This document shows positions 30,027 to 38,598 of a stretch of DNA of 64,000 nt, in pieces. Under the pieces are notes generated by a model, which saw only the letters and a program-made list of their open reading frames with translations, had not been told where the DNA came from and made no database searches. How positions within the stretch are numbered: position 1 is the first letter of the stretch; every line of letters begins with the position of its first letter. Location: the NCBI GenBank assembly GCA_028279475.1, contig JANQNR010000004.1:546270-610269 (forward strand). The letters run 5' to 3'. The translations under genes and the position numbers were made by a program. Source of the stretch: Rickettsiales bacterium (GTDB taxonomy: Bacteria > Pseudomonadota > Alphaproteobacteria > Rickettsiales > UBA998).

Positions 30027-30811
30027 GATGCGGACTCCTCAGACGCTGCATCTGCTTCAGCTTCCGGGGCTGCGTCACTGTCTTCCTTTGCTGCTTCTTT
30101 TTCGGCGGCCTTAGCTTTGGCTTTTTTCTCTGCTTCGCTTTCGATCAGCTTGGCTGGGAATGGCACATCTTCATGCGCGGCACGTTTCACGGCATCACTG
30201 ACCAGCACATAGCTGTTCTTAGCACCCGGCACGGCACCTTTGATGTAGAGCACACCGCGCTCTTCATCACTGCCAACCACTTCCAAGTTCTGCTGCGTCA
30301 CGCGCGCGTCACCCATATGACCCGCCATTTTCTTTCCTTTAAACACACGCCCCGGATCCTGACACTGACCGGTCGATCCATGCGAGCGGTGCGAAATCGA
30401 AACACCGTGCGTTGCTTCCAAACCGCCAAAGTTATGGCGCTTCATCCCGCCGGCAAATCCTTTACCTTTACTGGTACCAACCACATCGACATATTGACCG
30501 TCGACAAAATGCGCTGCTGATAATTGTGCACCCACATCCAGCATGGCCTCTTCGCTGACGCGGAACTCAACCAGCTTCTGCTTTGGCTCCACTTTGGCTT
30601 TGGAAAAGTGACCGCGCTGTGGCTTAGCGACGTTTTTAACTTTACGGGTGCCATAGCCCAACTGCAACGCCGTATAACCGTCACGCGCTTCTGTGCGCTG
30701 CGCCACAACCTGGACATTATCCAACTGTAGCGCCGTGACAGGCACGTGCTCACCGAATTCCGTATAGAACTGAGTCATGCCCAGTTTTTTTGCAATCACG
30801 CCGGTACGCAT
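30023..30811 (-). CDS. rplC: 50S ribosomal protein L3 with C-terminal extension
   Basis: 262 residues, longer than the usual 205-220. The core is standard ([40 protein letters not shown] with the methylatable Gln; [10 protein letters not shown]). Beyond residue about 222 there is a charged low-complexity tail first rich in Lys-Ala-Glu and then acidic ([18 protein letters not shown]). The start is supported by AAGGAAA six bases upstream. First gene of its transcription unit, 240 bases after rpsJ. Confidence 0.98.
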   Translation of the reverse strand: MRTGVIAKKLGMTQFYTEFGEHVPVTALQLDNVQVVAQRTEARDGYTALQLGYGTRKVKNVAKPQRGHFSKAKVEPKQKLVEFRVSEEAMLDVGAQLSAAHFVDGQYVDVVGTSKGKGFAGGMKRHNFGGLEATHGVSISHRSHGSTGQCQDPGRVFKGKKMAGHMGDARVTQQNLEVVGSDEERGVLYIKGAVPGAKNSYVLVSDAVKRAAHEDVPFPAKLIESEAEKKAKAKAAEKEAAKEDSDAAPEAEADAASEESAS

Positions 30812-30861
30812 GGTGGTTTCCTTGTTCGTTCTGTTCCCCCGCCCAAATAAGCGGAGTGATG

Positions 30862-30890
30862 CTTATACACAGCTTGTTTATACGGGGCAA
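30862..30890 (-). promoter_or_regulatory. Candidate promoter for the rplC-rpsC unit
   Basis: Minus strand TTGCCC (30885-30890), 17-base spacer, TATAAG (30862-30867), about 50 bases before rplC and downstream of the terminator that follows rpsJ. Sequence match only. Confidence 0.45.
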
Positions 30891-30953
30891 GCAGAAAATT
30901 ACTGCTCACCACCCAAAATTTAAATCCATTGATTGGAGAGAAAATTTTATGCC

Positions 30954-30983
30954 AAAGCCTCCCACTTGTGAGAGGCTTTTTTT
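30954..30983 (+). terminator. Hairpin with T run on the plus strand
   Basis: AAAGCCTC (30954-30961) pairs with GAGGCTTT (30972-30979), followed by a run of seven T in all (30977-30983) on the plus strand. No plus-strand gene lies upstream of it, so it may guard against antisense transcription into rpsJ, or act as a structured leader on the minus strand. Confidence 0.5.
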
Positions 30984-30989
30984 GTTCAT

Positions 30990-31019
30990 AAAAAAAGATG
31001 CAACCAATCTGGCTGCATC
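30990..31019 (-). terminator. Rho-independent terminator after rpsJ
   Basis: On the minus strand GATGCAGCCA, a 3-base loop and TGGTTGCATC form a ten-pair stem (one G-T pair) followed by seven T (revcomp of 30990-30996). It lies 33 bases after the rpsJ stop. This separates tuf-rpsJ from rplC onward, an unusual break in the S10 series. Confidence 0.85.
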
Positions 31020-31051
31020 CTTTCTTTACTTATTGATGAGATATAGGGATT

Positions 31052-31378
31052 TTAAGCTGCAGCGCCCATGACCATGATTTGCACATCAACACCGGCAGGC
31101 AGGTCGAGCTTGCCCAACGCATCCACGGTTTGTGGCGTCGCGTCGAGCACATCCAGCAGGCGCTTGTGCGTGCGAATCTCAAACTGCTCGCGCGATTTCT
31201 TGTTCACATGCGGCGAGCGGTTCACGGTAAAGCGGCTGATGCGGCGCGGCATCGGAACAGGCCCGCGTACCCGCGCACCTGTCCGTTTTGCCGTATTCAC
31301 AATCTCCGCCGTTGAGCCATCGAGCACCTTGTGATCGAAGGCTTGCAGGCGAATACGAATTTTCTGATTCAGTAACAT
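31052..31378 (-). CDS. rpsJ: 30S ribosomal protein S10 (NusE)
   Basis: 108 residues, with [22 protein letters not shown] near the start (two blocks) and [20 protein letters not shown] in the middle. Functions in the 30S head and, as NusE, in antitermination. It follows tuf by six bases and is followed by a strong terminator, so it is probably made from the tuf transcript rather than leading the S10 operon. Confidence 0.98.
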   Translation of the reverse strand: MLLNQKIRIRLQAFDHKVLDGSTAEIVNTAKRTGARVRGPVPMPRRISRFTVNRSPHVNKKSREQFEIRTHKRLLDVLDATPQTVDALGKLDLPAGVDVQIMVMGAAA

Positions 31379-31384
31379 GATAAC

Positions 31385-32575
31385 CTACGCAATCACCTTA
31401 CTAACCACGCCCGCGCCCACGGTACGGCCACCTTCGCGAATCGCGAAACGTAGACCTTCATCCATGGCGATCGGAGCAATCAGTTCCACTTCCATCGTGA
31501 TGTTATCACCCGGCATGACCATCTCGGTACCTTCCGGCAGCACAACAGAACCGGTCACATCAGTGGTACGGAAATAGAATTGCGGACGATAGTTCGAGAA
31601 GAACGGCGTATGACGGCCACCTTCTTCTTTTGTCAGAATATAGGTTTCAGCCGTAAACTTCGTGTGCGGCGTAATGTGTCCGGGCTTTGCCAGCACCTGA
31701 CCACGCTCCACTTCCTCACGCTTGGTACCGCGCAGCAGCACACCCACATTATCACCGGCTTCACCACGATCCAGCAGCTTGCGGAACATTTCCACACCAG
31801 TACAGGTCGTTTTCTGCGTATCCTTGATACCAACAATCTCGATCTCGTCACCCACATTGATCACGCCTGTCTCAACACGACCGGTGACCACAGTACCGCG
31901 ACCGGAGATAGAGAACACGTCTTCAATTGGCATCAGGAACGGCTTGTCTACTTCACGCTCAGGCTGAGGCACATACTCATCCACCTGATTCATCAGTTCC
32001 AGAATTGCTTCCTTACCCAGCTTAGCATCGGAATCTTCCAGCGCTGCCAGAGCAGACCCTTTAATGATCGGAATATCATCACCTGGGAAGTCATAAGAGG
32101 ACAACAGCTCGCGCACTTCCATTTCTACGAGCTCAAGCAGCTCTTCATCATCAACCTGATCGCATTTGTTCAGGAATACAACGATCGCAGGTACACCGAC
32201 CTGACGTGCCAGCAGAATGTGCTCACGTGTTTGCGGCATAGGGCCGTCGGCAGCGGAGACCACCAGAATCGCGCCATCCATTTGTGCCGCACCGGTAATC
32301 ATGTTCTTCACGTAATCCGCGTGACCCGGACAGTCCACATGCGCATAGTGGCGCTTGTCTGTTTCGTATTCCACATGTGCGGTTGCAATGGTGATACCAC
32401 GCGCTTTTTCTTCCGGCGCACCGTCAATACTGTCATAGGCCGAATATTCCGCCTGTCCCTTCTCAGCCAGCACCTTCGTAATTGCTGCCGTCAGTGACGT
32501 TTTTCCATGATCCACGTGACCGATCGTACCAATATTACAATGCGGTTTGGTGCGTTCAAATTTTTCCTTAGCCAT
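31385..32575 (-). CDS. tuf: Elongation factor Tu
   Basis: GTPase of 396 residues that delivers aminoacyl-tRNA to the ribosome. G1 GHVDHGKT at 19-26, G3 [15 protein letters not shown] from about 81, G4 NKCD at 136-139, and the beta-barrel domains with GRVETGV and the C-terminal [16 protein letters not shown]. The usual fusA, rpsG and rpsL are not upstream; small orphan genes are. A Shine-Dalgarno AAGAAGGGG precedes the start. Confidence 0.99.
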   Translation of the reverse strand: MAKEKFERTKPHCNIGTIGHVDHGKTSLTAAITKVLAEKGQAEYSAYDSIDGAPEEKARGITIATAHVEYETDKRHYAHVDCPGHADYVKNMITGAAQMDGAILVVSAADGPMPQTREHILLARQVGVPAIVVFLNKCDQVDDEELLELVEMEVRELLSSYDFPGDDIPIIKGSALAALEDSDAKLGKEAILELMNQVDEYVPQPEREVDKPFLMPIEDVFSISGRGTVVTGRVETGVINVGDEIEIVGIKDTQKTTCTGVEMFRKLLDRGEAGDNVGVLLRGTKREEVERGQVLAKPGHITPHTKFTAETYILTKEEGGRHTPFFSNYRPQFYFRTTDVTGSVVLPEGTEMVMPGDNITMEVELIAPIAMDEGLRFAIREGGRTVGAGVVSKVIA

Positions 32576-32635
32576 AACGTTAACCCCTTCTTTTTAGCTC
32601 GCTGTAAGTTAAGAACAAATAATTTTGAAGGGGCG

Positions 32636-32664
32636 GTGTAGCCTATTTTTCTCAAAAGGACAAC
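32636..32664 (-). promoter_or_regulatory. Candidate promoter for tuf-rpsJ
   Basis: Minus strand TTGTCC (32659-32664), 17-base spacer, TACACC (32636-32641), about 60 bases before tuf. The match is moderate. The position is right for a stand-alone tuf promoter given the absence of fusA upstream. Confidence 0.4.
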
Positions 32665-32799
32665 CGAAAAAGGGCGGTTGGGTAAAAAATCTGTTCAAAC
32701 GGTATCAACCCGTAGAATTTCACAGTCAGAGGTTGATCATTCTGGTGAGGGAGGCAAGCGTTGCAGTCAAGGAAAGCTCGGCAAAAAAATGGAGGAACG

Positions 32800-33027
32800 T
32801 TAGACTAAGCCAACTATACTTCCTCCTTCATCGATTTTGAAAACAGATAGCCTGTTTAATTTGGCTATTTGTTTTATTGTAGCCGCATCAATTTGCTTCA
32901 CCTCTAATTGAGTGTAGCCTTTGATGTCCTGTTTGGCGACATAGATATATTTCCCGCCACCATTAACCAAGCCTTCACAGAACTGATCGACGCGATCAGC
33001 TTCCTCCGTAGCAATAGCGATATTCAT
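32800..33027 (-). CDS. Small hypothetical protein
   Basis: 75 residues, soluble, with alternating strand and helix character (MNIAIATEEADRVDQF at the start; SVFKIDEGGSIVGLV at the end). No family recognised. AGGA lies five bases before the ATG, which supports translation. It is on the tuf strand, 224 bases upstream of it. Confidence 0.55.
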   Translation of the reverse strand: MNIAIATEEADRVDQFCEGLVNGGGKYIYVAKQDIKGYTQLEVKQIDAATIKQIAKLNRLSVFKIDEGGSIVGLV

Positions 33028-33132
33028 GATATCCTATTCTCAATCAATAAATGGTCGATAGGGATTATACTTAATTAACCAATCATTAGCAAGCAGATAT
33101 TCGCCGTATGCGTGTTTTCTACTCAGCCAAAG

Positions 33133-33669
33133 CTATGGCAGGTTCGGCAACTCCGTCTGTTTAGCGCTATGATTCTCTACTAATGGAGGCACTATTTCAG
33201 ATTCATGCGCCTGAAAGGTCACATCCTCTGCCAGAGGCACATTCGCTACCAATGTCTGGAACGTTGGATCAACACGTTGCGATTGTGGCTGCGGCGGTTC
33301 TTGTTCCGGCACCTCCGGCGCTTGCTCTTTGACGGACTCGGGATTGGCCAGGGTACGGGTGCGCTCCAGCAAATGTTGATAGGCACCCGGAATGCCCTGC
33401 TCCAGCGGCTTGGTGTCAAGGCCAATCACATCACTATGAATCACACGCAACGCTGCACCAAGATTGAGGGTTTTGTTGTCATTCCATACGGCAACATCGT
33501 TGTTTCTCTTGCTGATAGCATCGAGATTATTAAATAACTCTTTAAACTCCGCTTCCGTAATAGCTCCTGCCGTCATCGCTTTATCTAGTCCAGTGACAAA
33601 CTCACCCTGCATCAAAATACCGTCATTCTCGGCGCTTTCACGGATATATTGTTCGTATTTATCTTCCAT
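33133..33669 (-). CDS. Hypothetical protein with Pro/Glu/Gln-rich centre
   Basis: 178 residues. The first 110 look helical and acidic (EDKYEQYIRESAENDGI; GAITEAEFKELFNNLDAISK); residues about 115-133 are low-complexity Pro/Glu/Gln (APEVPEQEPPQPQSQ), then a polar tail. No signal peptide or membrane segment and no family recognised. It lies in a run of orphan genes upstream of tuf. Confidence 0.6.
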   Translation of the reverse strand: MEDKYEQYIRESAENDGILMQGEFVTGLDKAMTAGAITEAEFKELFNNLDAISKRNNDVAVWNDNKTLNLGAALRVIHSDVIGLDTKPLEQGIPGAYQHLLERTRTLANPESVKEQAPEVPEQEPPQPQSQRVDPTFQTLVANVPLAEDVTFQAHESEIVPPLVENHSAKQTELPNLP

Positions 33670-33750
33670 TAGTGATCCATAGAGTTGATGGCGTATTCGG
33701 TAACCATATCATAGAATTGATTAAAAAAGAAGCCCAGGCGGGTGCCTGAG

Positions 33751-33933
33751 CTATAGTAACGTGTCAATGATAAGTAATTCAACACCGGCAGCGGCTGCGA
33801 TTACAACCATTACCAGCGGTCGGCTGATAGCATTACCGTTGGTAACGATATATAGCACCGCTACTCCCAGCAATGCTGCCAAAGCTTGTCCGGTAAAGAT
33901 TACCAGATAAGCTAACACATATTGTTGTACCAT
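33751..33933 (-). CDS. Small two-helix membrane protein
   Basis: 60 residues, almost entirely hydrophobic, with membrane segments at about 6-29 (LAYLVIFTGQALAALLGVAV) and 38-58 (PLVMVVIAAAAGVELLIIDT), joined by a short polar turn with NGNAISR. No family recognised. No clear Shine-Dalgarno. A 9-bp hairpin lies 31 bases before the start. Confidence 0.45.
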   Translation of the reverse strand: MVQQYVLAYLVIFTGQALAALLGVAVLYIVTNGNAISRPLVMVVIAAAAGVELLIIDTLL

Positions 33934-33963
33934 GATGTTTCATGAAATCCGTACGCAGGAAAT

Positions 33964-33984
33964 ATACTGCTTCGCAAGCAGTAT
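33964..33984. repeat. 9-bp hairpin abutting the left direct repeat
   Basis: ATACTGCTT (33964-33972) and AAGCAGTAT (33976-33984) pair perfectly around CGC. It ends on the first base of the 44-bp direct repeat. On the minus strand it would be in the leader of the small membrane protein. Confidence 0.6.
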
Positions 33985-34027
33985 GTAAAGGCCGATTCCC
34001 CCACCACACTACACAAAACCTTGCCAA
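33984..34027 (+). repeat. 44-bp direct repeat, left copy
   Basis: Begins TGTAAAGGCCGATTCC and matches 34500-34543 at 41 of 44 positions. Together the copies bracket a 472-base segment holding a complete small transcription unit. Possible integration scar, recombination site or dispersed repeat. Confidence 0.85.
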
Positions 34028-34096
34028 TACTGCTCTCATCCTCACAGCTCTGTGAAGAACTCAGCCACCATGCGGTATAGGTAGCAGCTTATGTGT

Positions 34097-34124
34097 TTAC
34101 ATATCATTAATTAGTTGCTACAAT
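34097..34124 (+). promoter_or_regulatory. Candidate promoter for the 46-codon ORF
   Basis: TTACAT (34097-34102), 16-base spacer, TACAAT (34119-34124). It would give a leader of almost 100 bases before the ORF, including the long inverted repeat at 34147-34197. Confidence 0.45.
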
Positions 34125-34146
34125 GTCCACAATTCATTCCACTCGT

Positions 34147-34197
34147 TGGCTTAAGTTTTAGACTGTTTGTTTGTGCAAATAGCTTGCGCTTAAGCCA
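34147..34197 (+). promoter_or_regulatory. Structured leader, 9-bp inverted repeat
   Basis: TGGCTTAAG (34147-34155) pairs perfectly with CTTAAGCCA (34189-34197) around 33 bases that hold a smaller GC-containing hairpin. It lies between the candidate promoter and the 46-codon ORF, so it would be in the 5' untranslated RNA. No known riboswitch recognised. Confidence 0.5.
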
Positions 34198-34227
34198 TCG
34201 TGTGATTTCAAACTATAGGAGACGATC

Positions 34228-34368
34228 ATGAGGCAAACTGGTCCCGAAATACTAGTTGATGGTATCCGCCTCATCAGAGCCAGGCTGGGTCTACACCCCG
34301 GTTCCACTCGCGCTGAAGTCGAGCACGCAGTGATGATGGCCTGGCAGCGGCGCGAGATGAGGGATTAA
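34228..34368 (+). CDS. 46-residue orphan protein
   Basis: A short reading frame with a good Shine-Dalgarno AGGAGA (34217-34222) five bases before ATG 34228. The product begins MRQTGPEILVDGIRLI and ends MMAWQRREMRD; it is charged, probably two short helices, with no membrane segment. It has its own promoter candidate, structured leader and strong terminator, and sits between the two 44-bp direct repeats. No family recognised. Coding status rests on the ribosome site and on the terminator position. Confidence 0.6.
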   Translation: MRQTGPEILVDGIRLIRARLGLHPGSTRAEVEHAVMMAWQRREMRD

Positions 34369-34411
34369 TAAAATAATAACTCGCCTATTCTCGCTTTTTA
34401 TGCTCATATGT

Positions 34412-34436
34412 ACCCACCACTAGGTGGGTTTTTTTT
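34412..34436 (+). terminator. Rho-independent terminator
   Basis: ACCCACC (34412-34418), loop ACTA, GGTGGGT (34423-34429), then a run of eight T from 34429 to 34436. Ends the 46-codon ORF unit. Confidence 0.9.
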
Positions 34437-34499
34437 GTCTGCTTCCTATTAAAATGCGGCAACATACAGTTACCTACTACTGCCTACATCCCTATCCCA

Positions 34500-34543
34500 T
34501 GTAAAGACCGATTCCCCCACCACACTACACAAAGCCTTGGCAA
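34500..34543 (+). repeat. 44-bp direct repeat, right copy
   Basis: Begins TGTAAAGACCGATTCC. Differs from the left copy (33984-34027) at three positions. It lies 57 bases before the pccB start. Confidence 0.85.
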
Positions 34544-34600
34544 CCGCGCAGTGATTTGCTAGAGATAGCCGTCACAGCTAACAACATAACGGCATATCCT

Positions 34601-36139
34601 ATGCAACAAAGCGCCATTATCACCGAACTGGAACGCAAGCGCGACCTGGCACGCCTCGGCGGCGGGCAGCAGCGCATCGCCCGTCAGCATGAACGCGGCA
34701 AACTCACCGCGCGCGAGCGGCTGGAAGTCATGCTCGACCCCGATTCGTTCGAGGAATTCGACATGTTCATCGAGCATCGCTGCAACCATTTCGGCATGCA
34801 AAATAAGCAGATTCCCGGAGACGGCGTCGTCATCGGCTCCGGCACGATTAACGGACGGCTGGTCTTCGTCTACTCGCAGGACTTCACCGTCCATGGCGGC
34901 TCACTCTCCGAAACCAATGCCAAGAAAATCTGCAAGATCATGGACATGGCACTGCAAGCTGGCGCGCCGATCATCGGCATCAATGATTCCGGCGGCGCAC
35001 GCATTCAGGAAGGGGTGGACTCGCTCTCCGGCTATGCGGAAATCTTTAAACGCAACGTGCTGGCCTCCGGCGTCATCCCGCAAATCTCGCTGATTATGGG
35101 GCCTTGTGCCGGAGGAGCGGTTTACTCCCCTGCCTTGACCGACTTTACTATCATGGTGCGCAACAGCTCCTATATGTTCGTGACCGGTCCAGATGTGGTA
35201 AAAACCGTGACCCATGAGAATGTCACCCAGGAAGAGTTAGGCGGCGCATCGGTGCATACGCGTACCTCCAGCGTTGCCGATCTGGCGTTTGACAATGATA
35301 TTGAGGCGCTGCTGGAAGTGCGGCGGCTGGTGAATTTCCTGCCGCTTTCCAACCGGGAGAAGCCGCCGACCCGTCCGACCAGCGATCCCGCTGACCGGGT
35401 GGATCTGGCGCTCAACACGCTGGTGCCGGACAATACCAACAAAGCCTATGATATGCAGGAATTGGTGCGTAGCGTGGTCGATGAGAGCGATTTCTTCGAG
35501 ATACAGCCCGACCATGCCGCCAATATCATTACCGGGTTTGGCCGCATGGAAGGCGCTACGGTCGGTATCGTCGCCAATCAGCCGATGGAGCTGGCCGGGT
35601 GTCTCGATATTGACGCGTCACGCAAGGCAGCGCGCTTCATACGTTTCTGCGATGCGTTCGAGATTCCGATCATTACCTTTGTCGATGTACCAGGGTTCTT
35701 ACCCGGAACGACGCAGGAGCATAACGGCATTATCAAGCATGGTGCCAAGCTGATCTATGCGTATGCTGAAGCGACCGTACCGAAGCTGACGGTCATTACT
35801 CGCAAGGCGTATGGTGGTGCATATATCGTCATGAGTTCCAAGCATCTGCGCGGGGACTTTAACTTCGCCTGGCCGAGCGCCGAAATCGCGGTGATGGGAC
35901 CGGCAGGTGCGGTGGAGATCGTCTTTCGAGGCGCGGTCAGCAATGAGGAAGAAAAGCAGCAGAAGGTCAATGAATATCGCGAGGCATTCGCCAGCCCATT
36001 TGTTGCGGCGTCACGCGGCTATATCGACGATGTCATCCGCCCGCAGAACACACGCTGGCGCCTGTGCCGCGCCCTGGCCATGCTGCGCAATAAACAGTCT
36101 GACAACCCCTGGAAAAAGCACGATAATTTGCCGTTGTGA
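34601..36139 (+). CDS. pccB: Acyl-CoA carboxylase beta (carboxyltransferase) subunit, propionyl-CoA type
   Basis: Transfers carboxyl from biotin to propionyl-CoA, giving methylmalonyl-CoA; needs a biotin-carrying alpha subunit, not in this window. 512 residues from ATG 34601 ([22 protein letters not shown]), the usual length; an upstream TTG at 34556 would add 15 unrelated residues. Crotonase-fold halves with oxyanion motifs: [14 protein letters not shown] and [15 protein letters not shown] in the N half, [25 protein letters not shown] and [13 protein letters not shown] in the C half. No strong Shine-Dalgarno. Methylcrotonyl or acetyl specificity cannot be excluded. Confidence 0.93.
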   Translation: MQQSAIITELERKRDLARLGGGQQRIARQHERGKLTARERLEVMLDPDSFEEFDMFIEHRCNHFGMQNKQIPGDGVVIGSGTINGRLVFVYSQDFTVHGGSLSETNAKKICKIMDMALQAGAPIIGINDSGGARIQEGVDSLSGYAEIFKRNVLASGVIPQISLIMGPCAGGAVYSPALTDFTIMVRNSSYMFVTGPDVVKTVTHENVTQEELGGASVHTRTSSVADLAFDNDIEALLEVRRLVNFLPLSNREKPPTRPTSDPADRVDLALNTLVPDNTNKAYDMQELVRSVVDESDFFEIQPDHAANIITGFGRMEGATVGIVANQPMELAGCLDIDASRKAARFIRFCDAFEIPIITFVDVPGFLPGTTQEHNGIIKHGAKLIYAYAEATVPKLTVITRKAYGGAYIVMSSKHLRGDFNFAWPSAEIAVMGPAGAVEIVFRGAVSNEEEKQQKVNEYREAFASPFVAASRGYIDDVIRPQNTRWRLCRALAMLRNKQSDNPWKKHDNLPL

Positions 36140-36183
36140 TTGTTTGAAAACCGACAATTATTATTGCGTCTTTATAATTGTCA

Positions 36184-36801
36184 TTATCCCAACACTGGTT
36201 CACTACCGTTGCAGCTTTCCATGAGTTGACGTGCATAGAGTTTCTGTAACTCTGAAAACATTCTGACCATGTATTCAGCACCTTCTTGAGACATATCATG
36301 ATGCTCATGCAAACGTCTGGCAAGGCGTTCTTGACATTCATTTAGTTGCTCAAGTCGATCAATCTCTTTTTCCCCAACAGAACTAACTTCTCCTACTTCA
36401 TTTTTGACAGATTGTGCATAATTATCTCTTATCTGATCTGCCATTGTTTTTGCGATAATGTCTTTATCGAGACATTCTTGGAACCTGCCTTCAACTTCTT
36501 GATATTCTTCGGCACTATGCTTCAGTTCGTACTTGTGTTGATAATGTAAGCTGTAAGCACGAAACAAATCAGACGCTTGATATTTACTTAAATCCAACCG
36601 TTCTTGAAAAACAACCTCAATCTTCTCGCGCACTTCATGAAATTCTTCAGTTCTGGCAACTGTGTAGTTTATTACATCATATTCCGTTTCCCACTCTGAT
36701 TTCTGAATAATATCAAAGAGATCCGATATACCTTCTTCCCTTTCCAACTGCATCAATTCAGACTCATATTGTGCGTACATTTGTGTATACCTGTTATCCA
36801 T
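36184..36801 (-). CDS. Hypothetical acidic helical protein
   Basis: 205 residues, rich in Glu, Gln and Tyr and probably largely coiled or helical (YAQYESELMQLEREEGI; EKEIDRLEQLNECQERLARR). No signal peptide or membrane segment, and no family recognised. More AT-rich than pccB and nadE on either side, which suggests recent arrival. A GAGGTAGAGGT stretch precedes the ATG. Confidence 0.6.
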   Translation of the reverse strand: MDNRYTQMYAQYESELMQLEREEGISDLFDIIQKSEWETEYDVINYTVARTEEFHEVREKIEVVFQERLDLSKYQASDLFRAYSLHYQHKYELKHSAEEYQEVEGRFQECLDKDIIAKTMADQIRDNYAQSVKNEVGEVSSVGEKEIDRLEQLNECQERLARRLHEHHDMSQEGAEYMVRMFSELQKLYARQLMESCNGSEPVLG

Positions 36802-36879
36802 AACCTCTACCTCTTCATTTGTACCAAAAGACTATAACAAACTTTTGTTAATAGATGATGTCAATATGACTTGAGTTAT

Positions 36880-38505
36880 CTAACGCCCAAACCTACTCGT
36901 CAGTGGCATGCGCCAGTCGCGGCCGAACGACATGGGGGTGAGCTTAACACCCGGCGGAGACTGACGGCGTTTATATTCACTGCGGCGCAGCAACGTCGCC
37001 ACCTGCCGCACTGTATCGGCATCATACCCCTGAGCAATAATCGCCTCACTCCCCAGCCGTTCCTCGATCATGCAGCGCAGGATCGCATCGAGCACCTCAT
37101 AGGGCGGCAGGCTGTCTTCATCCTTCTGATCCGCGCGTAATTCCGCCGAGGGCGGGCGGGTGATAATCCGCTCCGAAATCAGCGCCCCGGGCGCTCCCTT
37201 CGCCCCCGCCGGACGCTGCACATTCCGCCAACGCGACAGCGCAAACACATCGGTCTTGTAGACATCTTTCAACACCGAATAAGCGCCGCACATATCGCCG
37301 TACAGGGTCGCATAGCCGGTCGCCAGCTCAGACTTATTCCCGGTGGTCACCAGCAACGCGCCGGTAGAATTACTGATCGCCATCAACAGCAGTCCCCGTA
37401 AACGCGACTGGATGTTCTCTTTCGCCAGTGCATTCGGTACTTCCGGTGACAATGGTGCCAGCATCGCATCTGCCGCCTGCATCCCGGCATCAATCGGCAG
37501 CACGTCATAACGTACTTTCAATGCCTGTGCCAGCGCTTGCGCATCTTCCAGACTGATGTCGGACGTATAGGGCGACGGCAGCATCACCGTATGCACCCGC
37601 TCGGCTCCAAGTGCATCAACAGCAACCACGGCCGTCAGTGCCGAATCAATCCCGCCGGACAGCCCGATCACCACGCCGTTAAACCCGTTTTTCTCAACAT
37701 AATCCCGCAGCCCGGTCATCATCGCCGCATACATCACTGCCGTCTCATCCCATGGCATCACGTCTGAAGATATTGATGATAGTGACACGACCACTTCCTC
37801 AAACACCGGGAGTTGGTGACTTTTACGGCCATCCGGCTGCATCACAAACGATGCCCCGTCAAAGGCCAGCTCATCCTGCCCGCCGCTCTGATTCAGGTAG
37901 ATTGCTGGTATGCGATGCGTTATAGCTGCCTGCCGTACCACGGCTTCGCGGCGCTCCTGCTTACCACGTTCATAGGGGGACGCATTGATAGCAATCAACA
38001 CTTCCGCTCCTTGCCCTGCCAGCCGTGCAACGATGTCCGGTTCCCAAATATCCTTACACACTATGATCCCCAGAAGATGTCCTCGCCAGCTAACACAATC
38101 CGGCACAGGAGCCGACATAAAGACACGCTGTTCGTCAAACACCCCTTCATTGGGTAGCGCATGTTTGCGGGTAACGCTGTGGATACTGCCATGCTCCAAT
38201 AGGATGGCCGCATTATATAACGTCCCATCTTCTTCACGCCACAGACTACCAACCAGCATCGCCGCGACCTGTCCCGCCGTGATGTCAGCCAATGTCTGCA
38301 CCGCCTGCATCGCTGCGTCCTGAAAGCCAGGCATCAGCACCAGATCTTCCGCCGGGTAGCCAATGACACAGCATTCCGGAAACACGACCAGCTCCACGCC
38401 TGTTTCCTGCGCCTGCCGATACGCTTCCTCAATCAACCGGACATTCCCTGCCAAGTCGCCCACCGTGGGATTAATCTGCGCCAATGCTATACGTGATGTG
38501 ATCAT
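36880..38505 (-). CDS. nadE: Glutamine-dependent NAD+ synthetase
   Basis: Amidates nicotinate adenine dinucleotide to NAD+ using glutamine. 541 residues from ATG 38505 (MITSRIALAQINPTVGDLAGN); an ATG 12 codons earlier is non-homologous. N-terminal nitrilase-like glutaminase with Glu in FPECCVIGYPAEDL, Lys in RKHALPNEGVFDE and nucleophile Cys in IVCKDIWEP. C-terminal synthetase with the ATP loop GLSGGIDSALTA and TGNKSELATGYATLYGDMCG. Divergent from the esterase gene. Confidence 0.96.
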   Translation of the reverse strand: MITSRIALAQINPTVGDLAGNVRLIEEAYRQAQETGVELVVFPECCVIGYPAEDLVLMPGFQDAAMQAVQTLADITAGQVAAMLVGSLWREEDGTLYNAAILLEHGSIHSVTRKHALPNEGVFDEQRVFMSAPVPDCVSWRGHLLGIIVCKDIWEPDIVARLAGQGAEVLIAINASPYERGKQERREAVVRQAAITHRIPAIYLNQSGGQDELAFDGASFVMQPDGRKSHQLPVFEEVVVSLSSISSDVMPWDETAVMYAAMMTGLRDYVEKNGFNGVVIGLSGGIDSALTAVVAVDALGAERVHTVMLPSPYTSDISLEDAQALAQALKVRYDVLPIDAGMQAADAMLAPLSPEVPNALAKENIQSRLRGLLLMAISNSTGALLVTTGNKSELATGYATLYGDMCGAYSVLKDVYKTDVFALSRWRNVQRPAGAKGAPGALISERIITRPPSAELRADQKDEDSLPPYEVLDAILRCMIEERLGSEAIIAQGYDADTVRQVATLLRRSEYKRRQSPPGVKLTPMSFGRDWRMPLTSRFGR

Positions 38506-38598
38506 GCATCGGGTTATGGCGCGTCTGGTGCGATTAATCAAGGCGCTTGCATTCCAGCGCCCCGCCCCTTACTTTCAGGCGTAACACTGGAGAACTTT

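Noticed and set aside
30949..31071. Plus-strand short frame (MPKPPTCERLF...) in the rpsJ-rplC gap as a leader peptide
   Set aside because: It is antisense to the transcription units and is made of the two terminator hairpins; no downstream plus-strand gene.
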